A program made the translations under genes and the position numbers. The notes below the pieces were generated by a model. The model was not told the origin of the DNA and did not search any database. It was given only the letters and a program-made list of their open reading frames with translations. DNA of 64,000 nt from contig NZ_BJZV01000009.1 in NCBI RefSeq assembly GCF_007992215.1, positions 105,219 to 169,218 of the forward strand, in the 5' to 3' direction. The first letter of the stretch is position 1, and every line of letters begins with the position of its first letter. Source of the stretch: Methylobacterium gnaphalii (GTDB taxonomy: Bacteria > Pseudomonadota > Alphaproteobacteria > Rhizobiales > Beijerinckiaceae). Below are positions 27,338 to 36,243 of the stretch, in pieces.

Positions 27338-28786
27338 TTGCCGCCTCTGTCCGACTTCGCCGCGCAAGCCGGCTCCGCGATCAAGGCCTTCGCCGAAGCC
27401 TCCAGCGATCTTCTGATCCAGCCGACGCTTCGGCTTGGCGTCACCGGGTTGGCCCGGTCAGGGAAAACGGTGTTCACCACCGCGCTGATCCACCACCTCG
27501 TCGAGGGCCACGGGCTCCCGGCCTTCACGCCGGCGCAGGAGGGACGGCTGCGCCGCGCCCGGCTGGTGCCGCAGCCCGACGACAACGTGCCACGTTTTCC
27601 CTTCGAAGAGCATTTTTCGGCGCTCACGGAGGAGCGGCGTTGGCCGCGCTCGACCGATCGGATCAGCCAATTCCGGCTGGCCATCGAGTACGAGCGCACC
27701 GGCGGCTGGCGCAGCGGCCCCGGCACCCTGAACCTCGACGTGGTGGATTATCCCGGCGAGTGGCTGCTCGATCTGGCCCTGATCGATCAGAGCTATACCG
27801 GCTGGTCGCGGGCCACGATCCTCGGCACCCGCAGGGCAGGGCGCGCCGCCATGGCTGCGCCCTGGCTCGAGACCCTGAAGGGCCTCGACCCCGGCGGCCC
27901 CCTCGACGAGATCGTGGCCGAGCACGCCGCCGCGTCGTTCAAGACCTATCTCGCGGCCCTTCGCTCCGGCCCCGAGGCCGTAGCGACGACGCCGCCCGGC
28001 CGCTTCCTGATGCCGGGCGATCTCGCCGGCTCGCCGATGCTGACCTTCGCGCCGCTCGACAACCTCGGCGAGACCATCAAGCCCGACAGCCTCGCCGGGC
28101 TGATGGAGCGCCGGTTCGAGGCCTACAAGGCCAAGGTCGTGGTGCCGTTCTTCCGCGACCACTTCCAGCGGGTCGACCGGCAGATCGTCCTCGTCGACGT
28201 GCTTTCGGCCGTCGATGCCGGGCCCGCCGCGCTCGCAGAGCTGGAGGAGGCGCTCGACACAGTGCTGTTGTCCTTCCGGATCGGGCGCAACTCGTTGTTC
28301 TCCTATTTCTTCGCGCCGCGCGCGGACAAGATCCTGTTCGCCGCGACCAAGGCGGACCATCTTCACCAGACCAGCCACGACCGGCTCGATGCGCTGCTGC
28401 GCCTCCTGGTCGCCCGCGCCATGCGCCGCACGGAGGCCGCGGGCGCCCGGGTCGGCACCGTGGCGCTTGCCTCCGTCCGGGCCACGCGCGAGACGACGGT
28501 CCATGACGGCGACACCGTTCTGCGCGCGGTGTCCGGCACGCCCGAGGCCGGTGAGCAGGTCGGCGACGAGGTGTTCGACGGATTGACCGACGCGGCCGTT
28601 TTTCCGGGCGAGCTGCCGGCCAAGGCAGAGTCGGTGCTGGAGGGCGCGGTGCCGCCGGGCTCGCTGCGTTTCCCCCGGTTTCGCCCGCCCTTCATCAAGC
28701 CCGACCGGCTCGGACGGCCGGGCGATCTGCCGATGATCCGACTGGATCGGGCGATGCAGTTCCTGATCGGGGACAGGTTGGCGTGA
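27338..28786 (+). CDS. YcjX-like P-loop (GTPase-like) protein
   Basis: YcjX family protein of 482 residues. The P-loop GLARSGKTVF lies near residue 38, preceded by the family start (PPLSDFAAQAGSAIKAF). Further landmarks are NLDVVDYPGEWLLDL (Walker B-like), GRFLMPGDLAGSPML and the C-terminal FPRFRPPF. The family is linked to stress/phage-shock-type responses in other proteobacteria, without a firm biochemical role. TTG 27338 is chosen because the family N-terminus begins there; the frame extends upstream without conservation. The downstream gene encodes its usual neighbour YcjF. Confidence 0.82.
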   Translation: MPPLSDFAAQAGSAIKAFAEASSDLLIQPTLRLGVTGLARSGKTVFTTALIHHLVEGHGLPAFTPAQEGRLRRARLVPQPDDNVPRFPFEEHFSALTEERRWPRSTDRISQFRLAIEYERTGGWRSGPGTLNLDVVDYPGEWLLDLALIDQSYTGWSRATILGTRRAGRAAMAAPWLETLKGLDPGGPLDEIVAEHAAASFKTYLAALRSGPEAVATTPPGRFLMPGDLAGSPMLTFAPLDNLGETIKPDSLAGLMERRFEAYKAKVVVPFFRDHFQRVDRQIVLVDVLSAVDAGPAALAELEEALDTVLLSFRIGRNSLFSYFFAPRADKILFAATKADHLHQTSHDRLDALLRLLVARAMRRTEAAGARVGTVALASVRATRETTVHDGDTVLRAVSGTPEAGEQVGDEVFDGLTDAAVFPGELPAKAESVLEGAVPPGSLRFPRFRPPFIKPDRLGRPGDLPMIRLDRAMQFLIGDRLA

Positions 28787-28883
28787 TGGGTTCGGAAGAT
28801 CCGATGGGCTCGCCGGTTTCTCCCTCTTCCCGCTGCGGGAAAGAGGAGAGGGATGTGCGTCGCAGCGATCAAGGAGCGTGAGC

Positions 28884-29903
28884 ATGTCGTCCGGCCAGCG
28901 TCCGCGCGCCTTCCGCATCCCGAGCGGCGATTCCATCGAGATGGCGGAAGCCGCCCCGCCGACCTCTGAAAATATCCGCCTCGTCGATGAGCCTTTCGAG
29001 ATCGTCGAGGCGGCCGACGGCGTGGTGGTGCCGGTGGCCAGGAAGCGCCGCGTGCCCTGGCTGACCCTGCTGTTTTCGGCGCTCGGCGGCCTCGTCTCCA
29101 TCGCCATCGGCCTGTCGATCGAGCGGCTGATCGTCGACCTCTTCTCCGCGGCGCCCTGGCTCGGCTGGGTCGCGCTGGCATTCCTGGCCCTGGCCTTGAT
29201 CGCGCTCACCGCCATCGTCGCCCGCGAGATCGCCGGGGTCTGGCGCGAGCGCAGGATCGAGGCTCTGCGGGCGAGGGCGGTCGAGGCGCTGGCGACGCGC
29301 GATCACACGGCGGCGCAGGCGGTCGTGCAGGAGCTGCGCACCTTCTACGCGGATCGCCCGGCGCTCGCCGAGGGACGCGCCCGGCTCGATGCGCTGGGCG
29401 ATGCCATCCTCGACGTCGATGACCGCATCGGCATCGCGGAGCGTGAGCTGCTCGCGCCCCTCGACATGCGGGCCAAGAACGCCATCGCCCAGGCCGCTAA
29501 GCAGGTCTCGGCGGTCACCGCGCTCTCGCCGCGCGCCATCGTCGACGTGGTGTTCGTGGTGTTCGCGGCCGTGCGGCTGCTGCGCCGGATCGCGGCGATC
29601 TATGGCGGGCGGCCAGGCTTCCTCGGCTTCCTGCGGCTGGCGCGCGCCGCCTTCGCCCATCTCACCGTGACCGGTGGCATGGCGGTGGGAGAGGGCGTGA
29701 TCCAGCAGGTGCTCGGGCTGGGCCTCGCCGCGCGCATCTCGGCCAAGCTCGGGGAGGGCATCCTCAACGGGCTGATGACGGCGCGTTTCGGCTTGGCCGC
29801 GCTCGCCGTCTGCCGGCCGCTGCCCTTCACCAGGGAAGCCCCGCCCAGCGTCAACGATGTCGCCGGCGAACTGCTTCGCGCCGCGTCGAAGGACGAAGCC
29901 TGA
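28884..29903 (+). CDS. YcjF-like (TIGR01620/DUF697) membrane protein
   Basis: Membrane protein of 339 residues. A charged N-terminal region (1-55) is followed by two membrane segments at about 55-115 (PWLTLLFSALGGLVSIAIGL; WLGWVALAFLALALIALTAI). A helical cytosolic region comes next, then a DUF697-type hydrophobic part (IVDVVFVVFAAVRLLRRIAAIYGG; LTVTGGMAVGEGVIQQVLG). The order matches the YcjF/TIGR01620 family, which nearly always follows ycjX. ATG 28884 is chosen because AAGGAG lies 7 bases before it. About 98 bases, including a hairpin-forming CCTCTTCCCGC element, separate it from ycjX. Confidence 0.82.
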   Translation: MSSGQRPRAFRIPSGDSIEMAEAAPPTSENIRLVDEPFEIVEAADGVVVPVARKRRVPWLTLLFSALGGLVSIAIGLSIERLIVDLFSAAPWLGWVALAFLALALIALTAIVAREIAGVWRERRIEALRARAVEALATRDHTAAQAVVQELRTFYADRPALAEGRARLDALGDAILDVDDRIGIAERELLAPLDMRAKNAIAQAAKQVSAVTALSPRAIVDVVFVVFAAVRLLRRIAAIYGGRPGFLGFLRLARAAFAHLTVTGGMAVGEGVIQQVLGLGLAARISAKLGEGILNGLMTARFGLAALAVCRPLPFTREAPPSVNDVAGELLRAASKDEA

Positions 29904-30106
29904 GCCGCCTCCACCGACCGTCTGAGCTGCAGCCGACGACCACAGGGACGGGTGCGTCGCCCCGTCGCAATGTCCCCATGCCGGTTCGACGAAACAGAAT
30001 CGTTCTAAACTGGTTGATCCTTCTCTGGAGTTATTCTAACTTCAAACTGTGAACGCGACGGAGTCCGCCGGCTCCGGTCGCCGCAACGGATAGAAGGAAC
30101 CATCCC

Positions 30107-30310
30107 ATGGCCATCAACGCCTCCTGTGAGAGCTGCCGCTTCTTCGACGAGCACAAGACCAATGGCGGCGTTGCTGCCGGTGACGAGGGCCTGTGCCGCT
30201 TCAACCCGCCGGTCAGCCAGCCCGAACCGAACGGCCACGGCCTGTGGCCGGTGGTGGCCACGAAGGATTGGTGCGGCCACTACTCCACGGGCGCCCAGCC
30301 CGCCGAGTGA
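30107..30310 (+). CDS. Small Cys-rich conserved protein
   Basis: Protein of 67 residues. Cys at 7, 10, 30 and 56 (CESC, LCRFNPP, WCGHY) suggest a small zinc- or Fe-S-binding fold. Homologues of this pattern occur in alphaproteobacteria as uncharacterised proteins. The start ATG has GAAGGAACCATCCC upstream. It is monocistronic: an AT-richer promoter area (29990-30050) precedes it and an intrinsic terminator follows. Function unknown. Confidence 0.75.
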   Translation: MAINASCESCRFFDEHKTNGGVAAGDEGLCRFNPPVSQPEPNGHGLWPVVATKDWCGHYSTGAQPAE

Positions 30311-30338
30311 TCGGCCGGCGAGAGGGACGATGAAGTAG

Positions 30339-30364
30339 GCCGGCGCCGACGCGCCGGCTTTTTT
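30339..30364 (+). terminator. Intrinsic terminator
   Basis: The stem GCCGGCGC (30339-30346) pairs with GCGCCGGC (30351-30358), with a 4-base loop CGAC and six T after it. It lies 28 bases behind the small Cys-rich gene. Confidence 0.88.
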
Positions 30365-30538
30365 CGTTTGAACATCTGTCGGTTGGCGGTCTCGGGCATC
30401 ATCACGCCGCCAGCCGGTCATGATGCGGTCAACTTCCCGGACGACACGGGCCCCAGACGAGAGGCCGGACGGCACCAGAGCCGCGGGCCCGCAGCATCCG
30501 ACACCCCGCACTCTCTTGCGGGCATAGGGAAGAATCGC

Positions 30539-31204
30539 ATGAACTGGTCTTCGATCACCGGCGCACTCACGGGGCTGGCGCTCGTTGCCCTCCCGAGCCT
30601 CGCGCAGGCCGCTCCGCGCGATCCGAGTGGCGTCTGGCTCACCGAGGACGGCAAGGCGCGCATCCGCGTGGAGAAATGCGGCCCACAGAACACCAACATC
30701 TGCGGCTATGCCGTGTGGCTGAAGGTGCCGCTGAACGATGAGGGCAAGCCCCGCGTCGACTTCCGCAATCCCGATCCGAAGAAGCAGACCCGTCCCTCGC
30801 TCGGCCACCAGATGATCATGGGGCTGAAGCCGAATGCCGACGGCCGCTACGAGGGCAAGATCTACAACGCCGAGAACGGCAAGTTCTACGATGTGACGAT
30901 CTGGTCCGAGGCCCAGGGCGAGCTCAACGTGAAGGGCTGCATGCTCGGCTTCCTCTGCGGCTCCCAGACCTGGGAGCAGAAGGCGGATGTGGCTCCGGGC
31001 CAGCTCACCGGCCCGACCAACGGCGTCAACGGCCCGCGCGCCGACGCTGAATGGGCGCCGAAGGGCAACACCAACGTCGCCAATGCCGCCGGCACGCCCT
31101 CGACCACGGGCACGGCCACGAAGGCGCCCAAGCCCGCGGCCGCGAAGCCTGCCGCCACCAAGTCTGCCGCTCCCGCCCCGCAGGCCGAGCAGCCGGAAGA
31201 CTGA
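30539..31204 (+). CDS. DUF2147-type exported protein
   Basis: Exported protein of 221 residues. The signal peptide is residues 1-24 (ending LAQA). A DUF2147-type beta domain follows (about 27-135), with DPSGVWLTEDGKARIRVEKCG at its start and DGRYEGKIYNAENGKFYDVTIW in the middle. Four Cys (VEKCG, NICGY, KGCML, FLCGS) probably form two disulfides. The C-terminal 60 residues are a low-complexity Ala/Lys/Pro linker. ATG 30539 gives the signal peptide; an upstream in-frame extension has no merit. The role of the family is unknown (cell envelope). Confidence 0.8.
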   Translation: MNWSSITGALTGLALVALPSLAQAAPRDPSGVWLTEDGKARIRVEKCGPQNTNICGYAVWLKVPLNDEGKPRVDFRNPDPKKQTRPSLGHQMIMGLKPNADGRYEGKIYNAENGKFYDVTIWSEAQGELNVKGCMLGFLCGSQTWEQKADVAPGQLTGPTNGVNGPRADAEWAPKGNTNVANAAGTPSTTGTATKAPKPAAAKPAATKSAAPAPQAEQPED

Positions 31205-31222
31205 GCCGCACCGCATTTCCCT

Positions 31223-31262
31223 GCGAAGGCCGCGATCCGGGCACCCGGATCGCGGCCTTCGC
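31223..31262. terminator. Strong bidirectional terminator hairpin
   Basis: A 17-bp perfect stem (31223-31239 with 31246-31262) around a 6-base loop. It stands between the convergent DUF2147 gene and the zinc peptidase gene. Short pyrimidine tracts flank it on both sides. Confidence 0.8.
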
Positions 31263-31266
31263 TGTT

Positions 31267-32427
31267 TCAGGTGGTTGGTGCGGCGACGCGCTGGCGCAGG
31301 CCCGTGATCACCGCCTTGAGCATGTCGGCACCGGCCTCTTCCGTGGCGGGGGCGTTGCGCGCCGCGTAGATGCGCTCATGCACGAAGGCGAGCTTGGAGA
31401 TCACGGCGGGCGTCAGCTTGAACGGGTAGAGCGCCGGCTGGCCCATGGAGCGGTTGAGGGAGTTCACCGCGTAGGTCAGCGGCATCCAGGCCGCGATCAG
31501 CCGCCCGAAATCGCCGGCCCGGTAAGGATCGAAATCGATGACGACATGGCCGTCATCGTCGTCCGCGGCGCTTCTCAGTTTGGGCCTTACCTGGATCTCG
31601 AAAGCGGAGGCCGTCTCCAGCGTGTCGACGATGTGCAGGTAATGCGCGAAGGTCTCTGCGAAATCCTCCCAGGGATGGGCGGTCGCGTAGGAGGAGACAT
31701 GGGTCTCCTCCCAATGCGGAGGCGGCCCGTTGGCGTAGTGCTGCTGCAGGGCCATGCCGTAATCGTGGCTCTCGTCGCCGAAGATCGCGCGGCAGGTCGC
31801 CAGACTCGCGTCGTGGCGTACGAGCACGTCCCAGTAATAGTGCCCGATCTCGTGGCGGAAATGGCCGAGCAGCGTCCGGTAGAACTCGCCGAAGAGCAGC
31901 CGGCGCCGCTCGCGCTCGGCATCGTCCGCCTCCGCGATGTTGAGGGTGATCAGCCCGCTATCGTGCCCGGTCAGGACCGGCGACCCGGCCGCGTGGCTCT
32001 CGGCCGGGTCGGCCAGGAAATCGAAGGCGAGCCCGTCGGAGAACTGCTCGCGGCTCGCGAGCGGCAGGCCGAGGCGCATCAGCGTGTAGAACAGCCGGTG
32101 CTTGGCCGCCTCGATCTGGCGCCAGCGTGTCAGGTTCCACTCGACGGTGAGGTCGGGCACCACGCGGTTGTGGCGGCAGGCGATGCAGTAGGGCTCGGCC
32201 GAGTCCACCGGCACCATCCAGTTGCAGGCCGCGAAGGCAGCATTGGCGCAGAAGCGCAGCCGGGTACCTGGATCGGCATAGGCGTGCCAGAGGTTGTCGC
32301 CCGAGGGTTCGAGCGCCGACATCTCCTGGACGCCGGCGACGAAGCCGAGACGGCGCTCGCAGCTCTCGCAGGCGATGCTCTCGAACGAGATCGGCTGGTC
32401 GCAGGCCTGGCACTGAAAGATCTTCAT
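31267..32427 (-). CDS. Putative zinc-binding metallopeptidase (COG4307-like)
   Basis: Protein of 386 residues. The N-terminus holds zinc-ribbon Cys pairs (FQCQACDQP, IACESCERRLG; later YCIACRHN). The catalytic part contains HEIGHYYWDVLV, an HExxH zinc-protease site, followed by a conserved EETHVSSYATAHPWEDFAETFAHYLHI segment with further His/Glu ligands. The family is known from genomes mainly next to transglutaminase/ATP-grasp operons. Here it is divergent from such an operon (33.0-39.7 kb). It may cleave the peptide or isopeptide products of that system; this is inference. ATG 32427 (MKIFQC) is preferred to 32496. Confidence 0.85.
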   Translation of the reverse strand: MKIFQCQACDQPISFESIACESCERRLGFVAGVQEMSALEPSGDNLWHAYADPGTRLRFCANAAFAACNWMVPVDSAEPYCIACRHNRVVPDLTVEWNLTRWRQIEAAKHRLFYTLMRLGLPLASREQFSDGLAFDFLADPAESHAAGSPVLTGHDSGLITLNIAEADDAERERRRLLFGEFYRTLLGHFRHEIGHYYWDVLVRHDASLATCRAIFGDESHDYGMALQQHYANGPPPHWEETHVSSYATAHPWEDFAETFAHYLHIVDTLETASAFEIQVRPKLRSAADDDDGHVVIDFDPYRAGDFGRLIAAWMPLTYAVNSLNRSMGQPALYPFKLTPAVISKLAFVHERIYAARNAPATEEAGADMLKAVITGLRQRVAAPTT

Positions 32428-32533
32428 GAGCCTGTCCGGAAGAGGCCAGCGGCTCGACGAGCGCGCGCTCCGCAGCCGATGCACTATCCTGACCAAGCGG
32501 AGCCCGGCGCGGGAGGTTCCCGCCGCCCGCCGA

Positions 32534-32812
32534 TCAGGCGAGGGAACGCCGCTTGGTGCCCTCGGTGAGCACCAGACGCGTGATCTCGGCGACGCGGCGG
32601 TCCCGTTCGGCCTCGCAGAACGGACACTTGGTTAGGATCGGACCATCCGCGGTGAACTCGATGACCTGGTCGTCGGGCACCTCGACGCCGAAGGCGAAGA
32701 ACTCGCCGCAGGCGTCGCAGTAGAGGCCGACATTCGACACGCCGAGCTTGCGCTTCAGAGTCGGCAGGGGCATGCCCGGTGCGGTCGTGAGATGAATGCG
32801 GTGTGCTGGCAT
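32534..32812 (-). CDS. Small zinc-ribbon protein
   Basis: Protein of 92 residues with two CxxC knuckles, YCDACGEF and KCPFCEAE, about 35 residues apart, so probably a zinc ribbon. The N-terminus is basic (IHLTTAPGMPLPTLKRKLG) and the C-terminus ends in a basic tail. ATG 32812 (MPAHRIH) is taken as the start over an upstream in-frame codon at 32872. It lies between the zinc peptidase gene (same strand, 106 bases downstream) and the divergent transglutaminase operon, so it may be cotranscribed with the peptidase. Function unknown. Confidence 0.68.
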   Translation of the reverse strand: MPAHRIHLTTAPGMPLPTLKRKLGVSNVGLYCDACGEFFAFGVEVPDDQVIEFTADGPILTKCPFCEAERDRRVAEITRLVLTEGTKRRSLA

Positions 32813-32976
32813 CGTCGGCGGGCCTCGGTTGTGTTGCAGGCAGGACCGGGTGAAGCTCGCTCGATAGCGCAAAGCGGAAGCACGGTTCTTGCTTTTTCCG
32901 CCTCGGTTCGGCGCTCGCGTCGAGTTTCGAACCGTTGCGGCCGAGCCGGGCCAGCCTGAGGGAAGCGGGAGCCTTC

Positions 32977-35900
32977 GTGTCGATCAAAGCCGCGCTGCAC
33001 CACGTCACCCATTACCGCTACGATCGGCCGATCACGCTGTCTCCGCACGTGATCCGCCTGCGACCGGCACCGCATACGCGCACCAGGATCCCGTCCTATG
33101 CGCTGAAGGTCAGCCCGGCGAACCACTTCATCAACTGGCAGCAGGATCCGGCCGGAAACTGGCTCGCCCGCGTGGTCTTCCCGGAGAAGACCACGGAACT
33201 CCAGATCGAGGTCGACCTGACGGCGGATCTCGCGGTGATCAATCCGTTCGACTTCTTCGTCGAGCCCTACGCTTCCACGCAGCCCTTCACCTACGCCGAC
33301 GATCTCCGCGCCGAGTTGACGCCCTACCTCGCCGTGGATGACGGCCAAGCCCCCGAGGTCGACGCCTTCCTGGCACGGCGGCCGACGCAGACGGACACGG
33401 TCTCGTTCCTTGTGGCGCTGAATGCGCAGGTCTGCTCAGAGATCGCCTATTCCACCCGCTACGAAGAGGGCGTGCTGACGCCGGCCGAGACCCTGCGGGC
33501 CCGGCTCGGCTCCTGCCGCGACTCGGCTTGGCTCCTGGTGCAGGTGCTGCGCAGGCTCGGCTTCGCCGCGCGCTTCGTCTCCGGCTACCTGATCCAGCTC
33601 GTGCCCGACACCACCGCCATCGACGGGCCGGAGGGCACGAAGACCGATTTCACCGACCTGCACGCCTGGGCCGAGGTCTATCTGCCCGGCGCCGGCTGGA
33701 TCGGCTTCGACGCCACCTCCGGCCTGCTGACCGGAGAGGGCCACATCCCGCTCGCGGCCACGCCGCATTATCGCTCCGCCGCGCCGATCACCGGCACCTC
33801 GGAGGCGGCCGGGACCGAGTTCGCCTACGAGATGCGGGTGAGCCGCGTGGCAGAGACGCCGCGCATCACCAAGCCCTTCGCCAACTCGGTCTGGGCGGCG
33901 ATGGATACGCTCGGAGAGAAGATCGACGCCGATCTCGCGGCGCAGGACGTGCGCCTGACCATGGGCGGCGAGCCGACCTTCGTCTCGATCGACGACTACC
34001 AGTCGCCCGAATGGAATGCCTCCGCCGTCGGCCCGACCAAGCGTGGCCTCGCCGACCAGCTCATCCGGCGCCTGCGCGAGCGCTTCGGCAAGGGCGGCCT
34101 GCTGCATTACGGGCAGGGCAAGTGGTATCCGGGCGAGAGCCTGCCCCGCTGGGCCTTCGGCCTGTACTGGCGCAAGGACGGCCAGCCGATCTGGCGCGAC
34201 GCGTCGCTCATTGCCGCTGAGCAGGGCCCGCGCGAGGCGAGCGAGGCCGCGGCCCGCGCCTTCATGACCGCACTGGCCGGCCGGCTCGGCCTCTCCGACT
34301 ACGTGATCCCGGCCTACGAGGACGAGGTCTACTGGAAGACCAGCGAGAGCCTGCTGCCCCTCAACGTCACCACGGCCGATGCCCGCAGTGGCAGCGCCGA
34401 GAACGATGCCCGCATGGCCCGCGTCGCGGCGCAGGGCCTCGCCAACCCGACGGGCTTCGTGCTGCCGGTGGCGAGCCTCGCCGTGGACGAGGGCCGCGCC
34501 TGGATCTCGGAAGCCTGGGCCTTCCGGCGCGGCGGGCTTTTCCTTGTGCCCGGCGACTCGGCGGCCGGCTACCGGCTGCCGCTCGCCTCGCTGCCCTGGG
34601 TCCCGCCCGGCTCCTACCCCTACTATCACCCGCAGGATCCGCTGGAGGATCGCACCGCCCTGGCGGATTACACGGACGGCCGCGGCGGCCCCAACCGGGC
34701 CAACGGCGCCGGGATCGAGGGGGTGGCGGTGCGCACTGCCATCACCATCGAGGCCCGCGAGGGCCGGCTCTGCGTGTTCATGCCGCCGCTCGAACGGGTC
34801 GAGGAATACCTCGAACTCGTCGGACATCTGGAGGCCGTGGCGGCCGAGATCGGCCAGCCGCTGCATATCGAGGGCTACGAGCCGTCCTACGACCCGCGCA
34901 TCGGCCTGATCAAGGTGACCCCCGATCCGGGCGTCATCGAGATCAACGTCCACCCGGCAGCCTCCTGGCGCGAGGCCGTCGACATCACCATGGGCCTCTA
35001 CGAGGACGCGCGGCAGACCCGGCTCGGCGCAGAAAAATTCATGATCGACGGGCGCCACACCGGCACCGGCGGCGGCAACCACGTCGTGCTCGGCGGCGTG
35101 ACGCCGGCCGACTCACCCTTCCTGCGGCGCCCGGATCTGCTCAAGAGCCTGACGCTGTACTGGCAGCGCCATCCCTGCCTCTCCTACCTGTTCGCCGGCC
35201 TCTATGTCGGTCCGTCGAGCCAGGCACCGCGCATGGACGAGGCCCGGCACGACGGCCTCTACGAGTTGGAGATCGCACTCGCCCACGTGCCGGCGCCCGA
35301 TCAGCCCAATATCCCGCACTGGCTCGTCGACCGGCTGTTCCGCAACATCCTCGCGGACGTCACCGGCAACACCCACCGGGCCGAGATCTGCATCGACAAG
35401 CTCTACAATCCCGACAGCCCGACGGGGCGCCTGGGACTTCTGGAGTTCCGCTCCTTCGAGATGCCGCCGGATGCACGCATGAGTCTTGCGCAGCAGCTCT
35501 TGCTCCGCGCGATCATCGCCTGGGCCTGGCGCGAGCCGCAGGAGGGCGCCTGTGTCCGCTGGGGCACGGCGCTGCATGATCGCTTCATGCTGCCGCATTT
35601 CCTCTGGGCCGACTTCCTCGACGTACTGGAAGACCTGAAGCGGGCCGGCTACGCTTTCGACCCCAAGGCCTTCGAAGCGCAGGCTCAGTTCCGCTTCCCG
35701 GTCTTCGGTCGCGTCGAGCAGGGCAGCGTCGGGCTCGAGCTGCGTCAGGCGCTGGAGCCCTGGCACGTCCTGGGCGAGGAAGGATCGGGCGGCGGCACCG
35801 TGCGCTACGTGGATGCATCCGTCGAGCGGCTTCAGGTGAAGGTCGAGGGCTTCAACCCGGCCCGACACGTCATCACCTGCAACGGCCGCCGGCTGCCGAT

Positions 35901-36243
35901 GACCGCGACCGGGCGCTCCGGCGAGGCGGTGGCTGGCCTGCGCTTCAAGGCCTGGCAGCCGGCCTCCTCCCTGCACCCGACGATCCCTGCCCACGGCCCA
36001 CTGACCTTCGACGTGCTCGACAGCTGGAGCGGCCGCTCGCTCGGCGGCTGCCGCTACCATGTCAGCCACCCGGGCGGCCGCAACTACGAGAGTTTCCCGG
36101 TCAATGCCTACGAGGCGGAGGGCCGCCGCCTCGCGCGCTTCGAGTCCGAGGGCCATACGCCCGGCCCCATCGACATGCCGCCCGAGGAGCGCTCGATCGA
36201 GTTCCCGCTCACCCTCGACCTGCGCACGCCGGCACCGCGATGA
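32977..36243 (+). CDS. Transglutaminase-like / GS-type amidoligase fusion (DUF2126)
   Basis: Protein of 1088 residues. The N-terminal part (1-300) is a bacterial transglutaminase-like domain with a complete triad: C180 (GSCRDSAW), H229 (HAWAEVY) and D245 (GFDATSG), preceded by the N-terminal beta domain starting [14 protein letters not shown]. From about residue 330 ([12 protein letters not shown]) to the end it is DUF2126, classed as a putative glutamine-synthetase-like amidoligase, with [21 protein letters not shown] and [19 protein letters not shown] 32977 follows AGGGAAGCGGGAG. The stop overlaps the next start (ATGA). Family inference: forms or cleaves peptide-like amide bonds with the next two products. 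The natural substrate is unknown. Confidence 0.88.
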   Translation: MSIKAALHHVTHYRYDRPITLSPHVIRLRPAPHTRTRIPSYALKVSPANHFINWQQDPAGNWLARVVFPEKTTELQIEVDLTADLAVINPFDFFVEPYASTQPFTYADDLRAELTPYLAVDDGQAPEVDAFLARRPTQTDTVSFLVALNAQVCSEIAYSTRYEEGVLTPAETLRARLGSCRDSAWLLVQVLRRLGFAARFVSGYLIQLVPDTTAIDGPEGTKTDFTDLHAWAEVYLPGAGWIGFDATSGLLTGEGHIPLAATPHYRSAAPITGTSEAAGTEFAYEMRVSRVAETPRITKPFANSVWAAMDTLGEKIDADLAAQDVRLTMGGEPTFVSIDDYQSPEWNASAVGPTKRGLADQLIRRLRERFGKGGLLHYGQGKWYPGESLPRWAFGLYWRKDGQPIWRDASLIAAEQGPREASEAAARAFMTALAGRLGLSDYVIPAYEDEVYWKTSESLLPLNVTTADARSGSAENDARMARVAAQGLANPTGFVLPVASLAVDEGRAWISEAWAFRRGGLFLVPGDSAAGYRLPLASLPWVPPGSYPYYHPQDPLEDRTALADYTDGRGGPNRANGAGIEGVAVRTAITIEAREGRLCVFMPPLERVEEYLELVGHLEAVAAEIGQPLHIEGYEPSYDPRIGLIKVTPDPGVIEINVHPAASWREAVDITMGLYEDARQTRLGAEKFMIDGRHTGTGGGNHVVLGGVTPADSPFLRRPDLLKSLTLYWQRHPCLSYLFAGLYVGPSSQAPRMDEARHDGLYELEIALAHVPAPDQPNIPHWLVDRLFRNILADVTGNTHRAEICIDKLYNPDSPTGRLGLLEFRSFEMPPDARMSLAQQLLLRAIIAWAWREPQEGACVRWGTALHDRFMLPHFLWADFLDVLEDLKRAGYAFDPKAFEAQAQFRFPVFGRVEQGSVGLELRQALEPWHVLGEEGSGGGTVRYVDASVERLQVKVEGFNPARHVITCNGRRLPMTATGRSGEAVAGLRFKAWQPASSLHPTIPAHGPLTFDVLDSWSGRSLGGCRYHVSHPGGRNYESFPVNAYEAEGRRLARFESEGHTPGPIDMPPEERSIEFPLTLDLRTPAPR

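Noticed and set aside
28797..28860. Terminator between ycjX and ycjF
   Set aside because: The CCTCTTCCCGC/GCGGGAAAGAGG hairpin lacks a T run and lies between genes that are normally cotranscribed; it is more likely a dispersed repeat.
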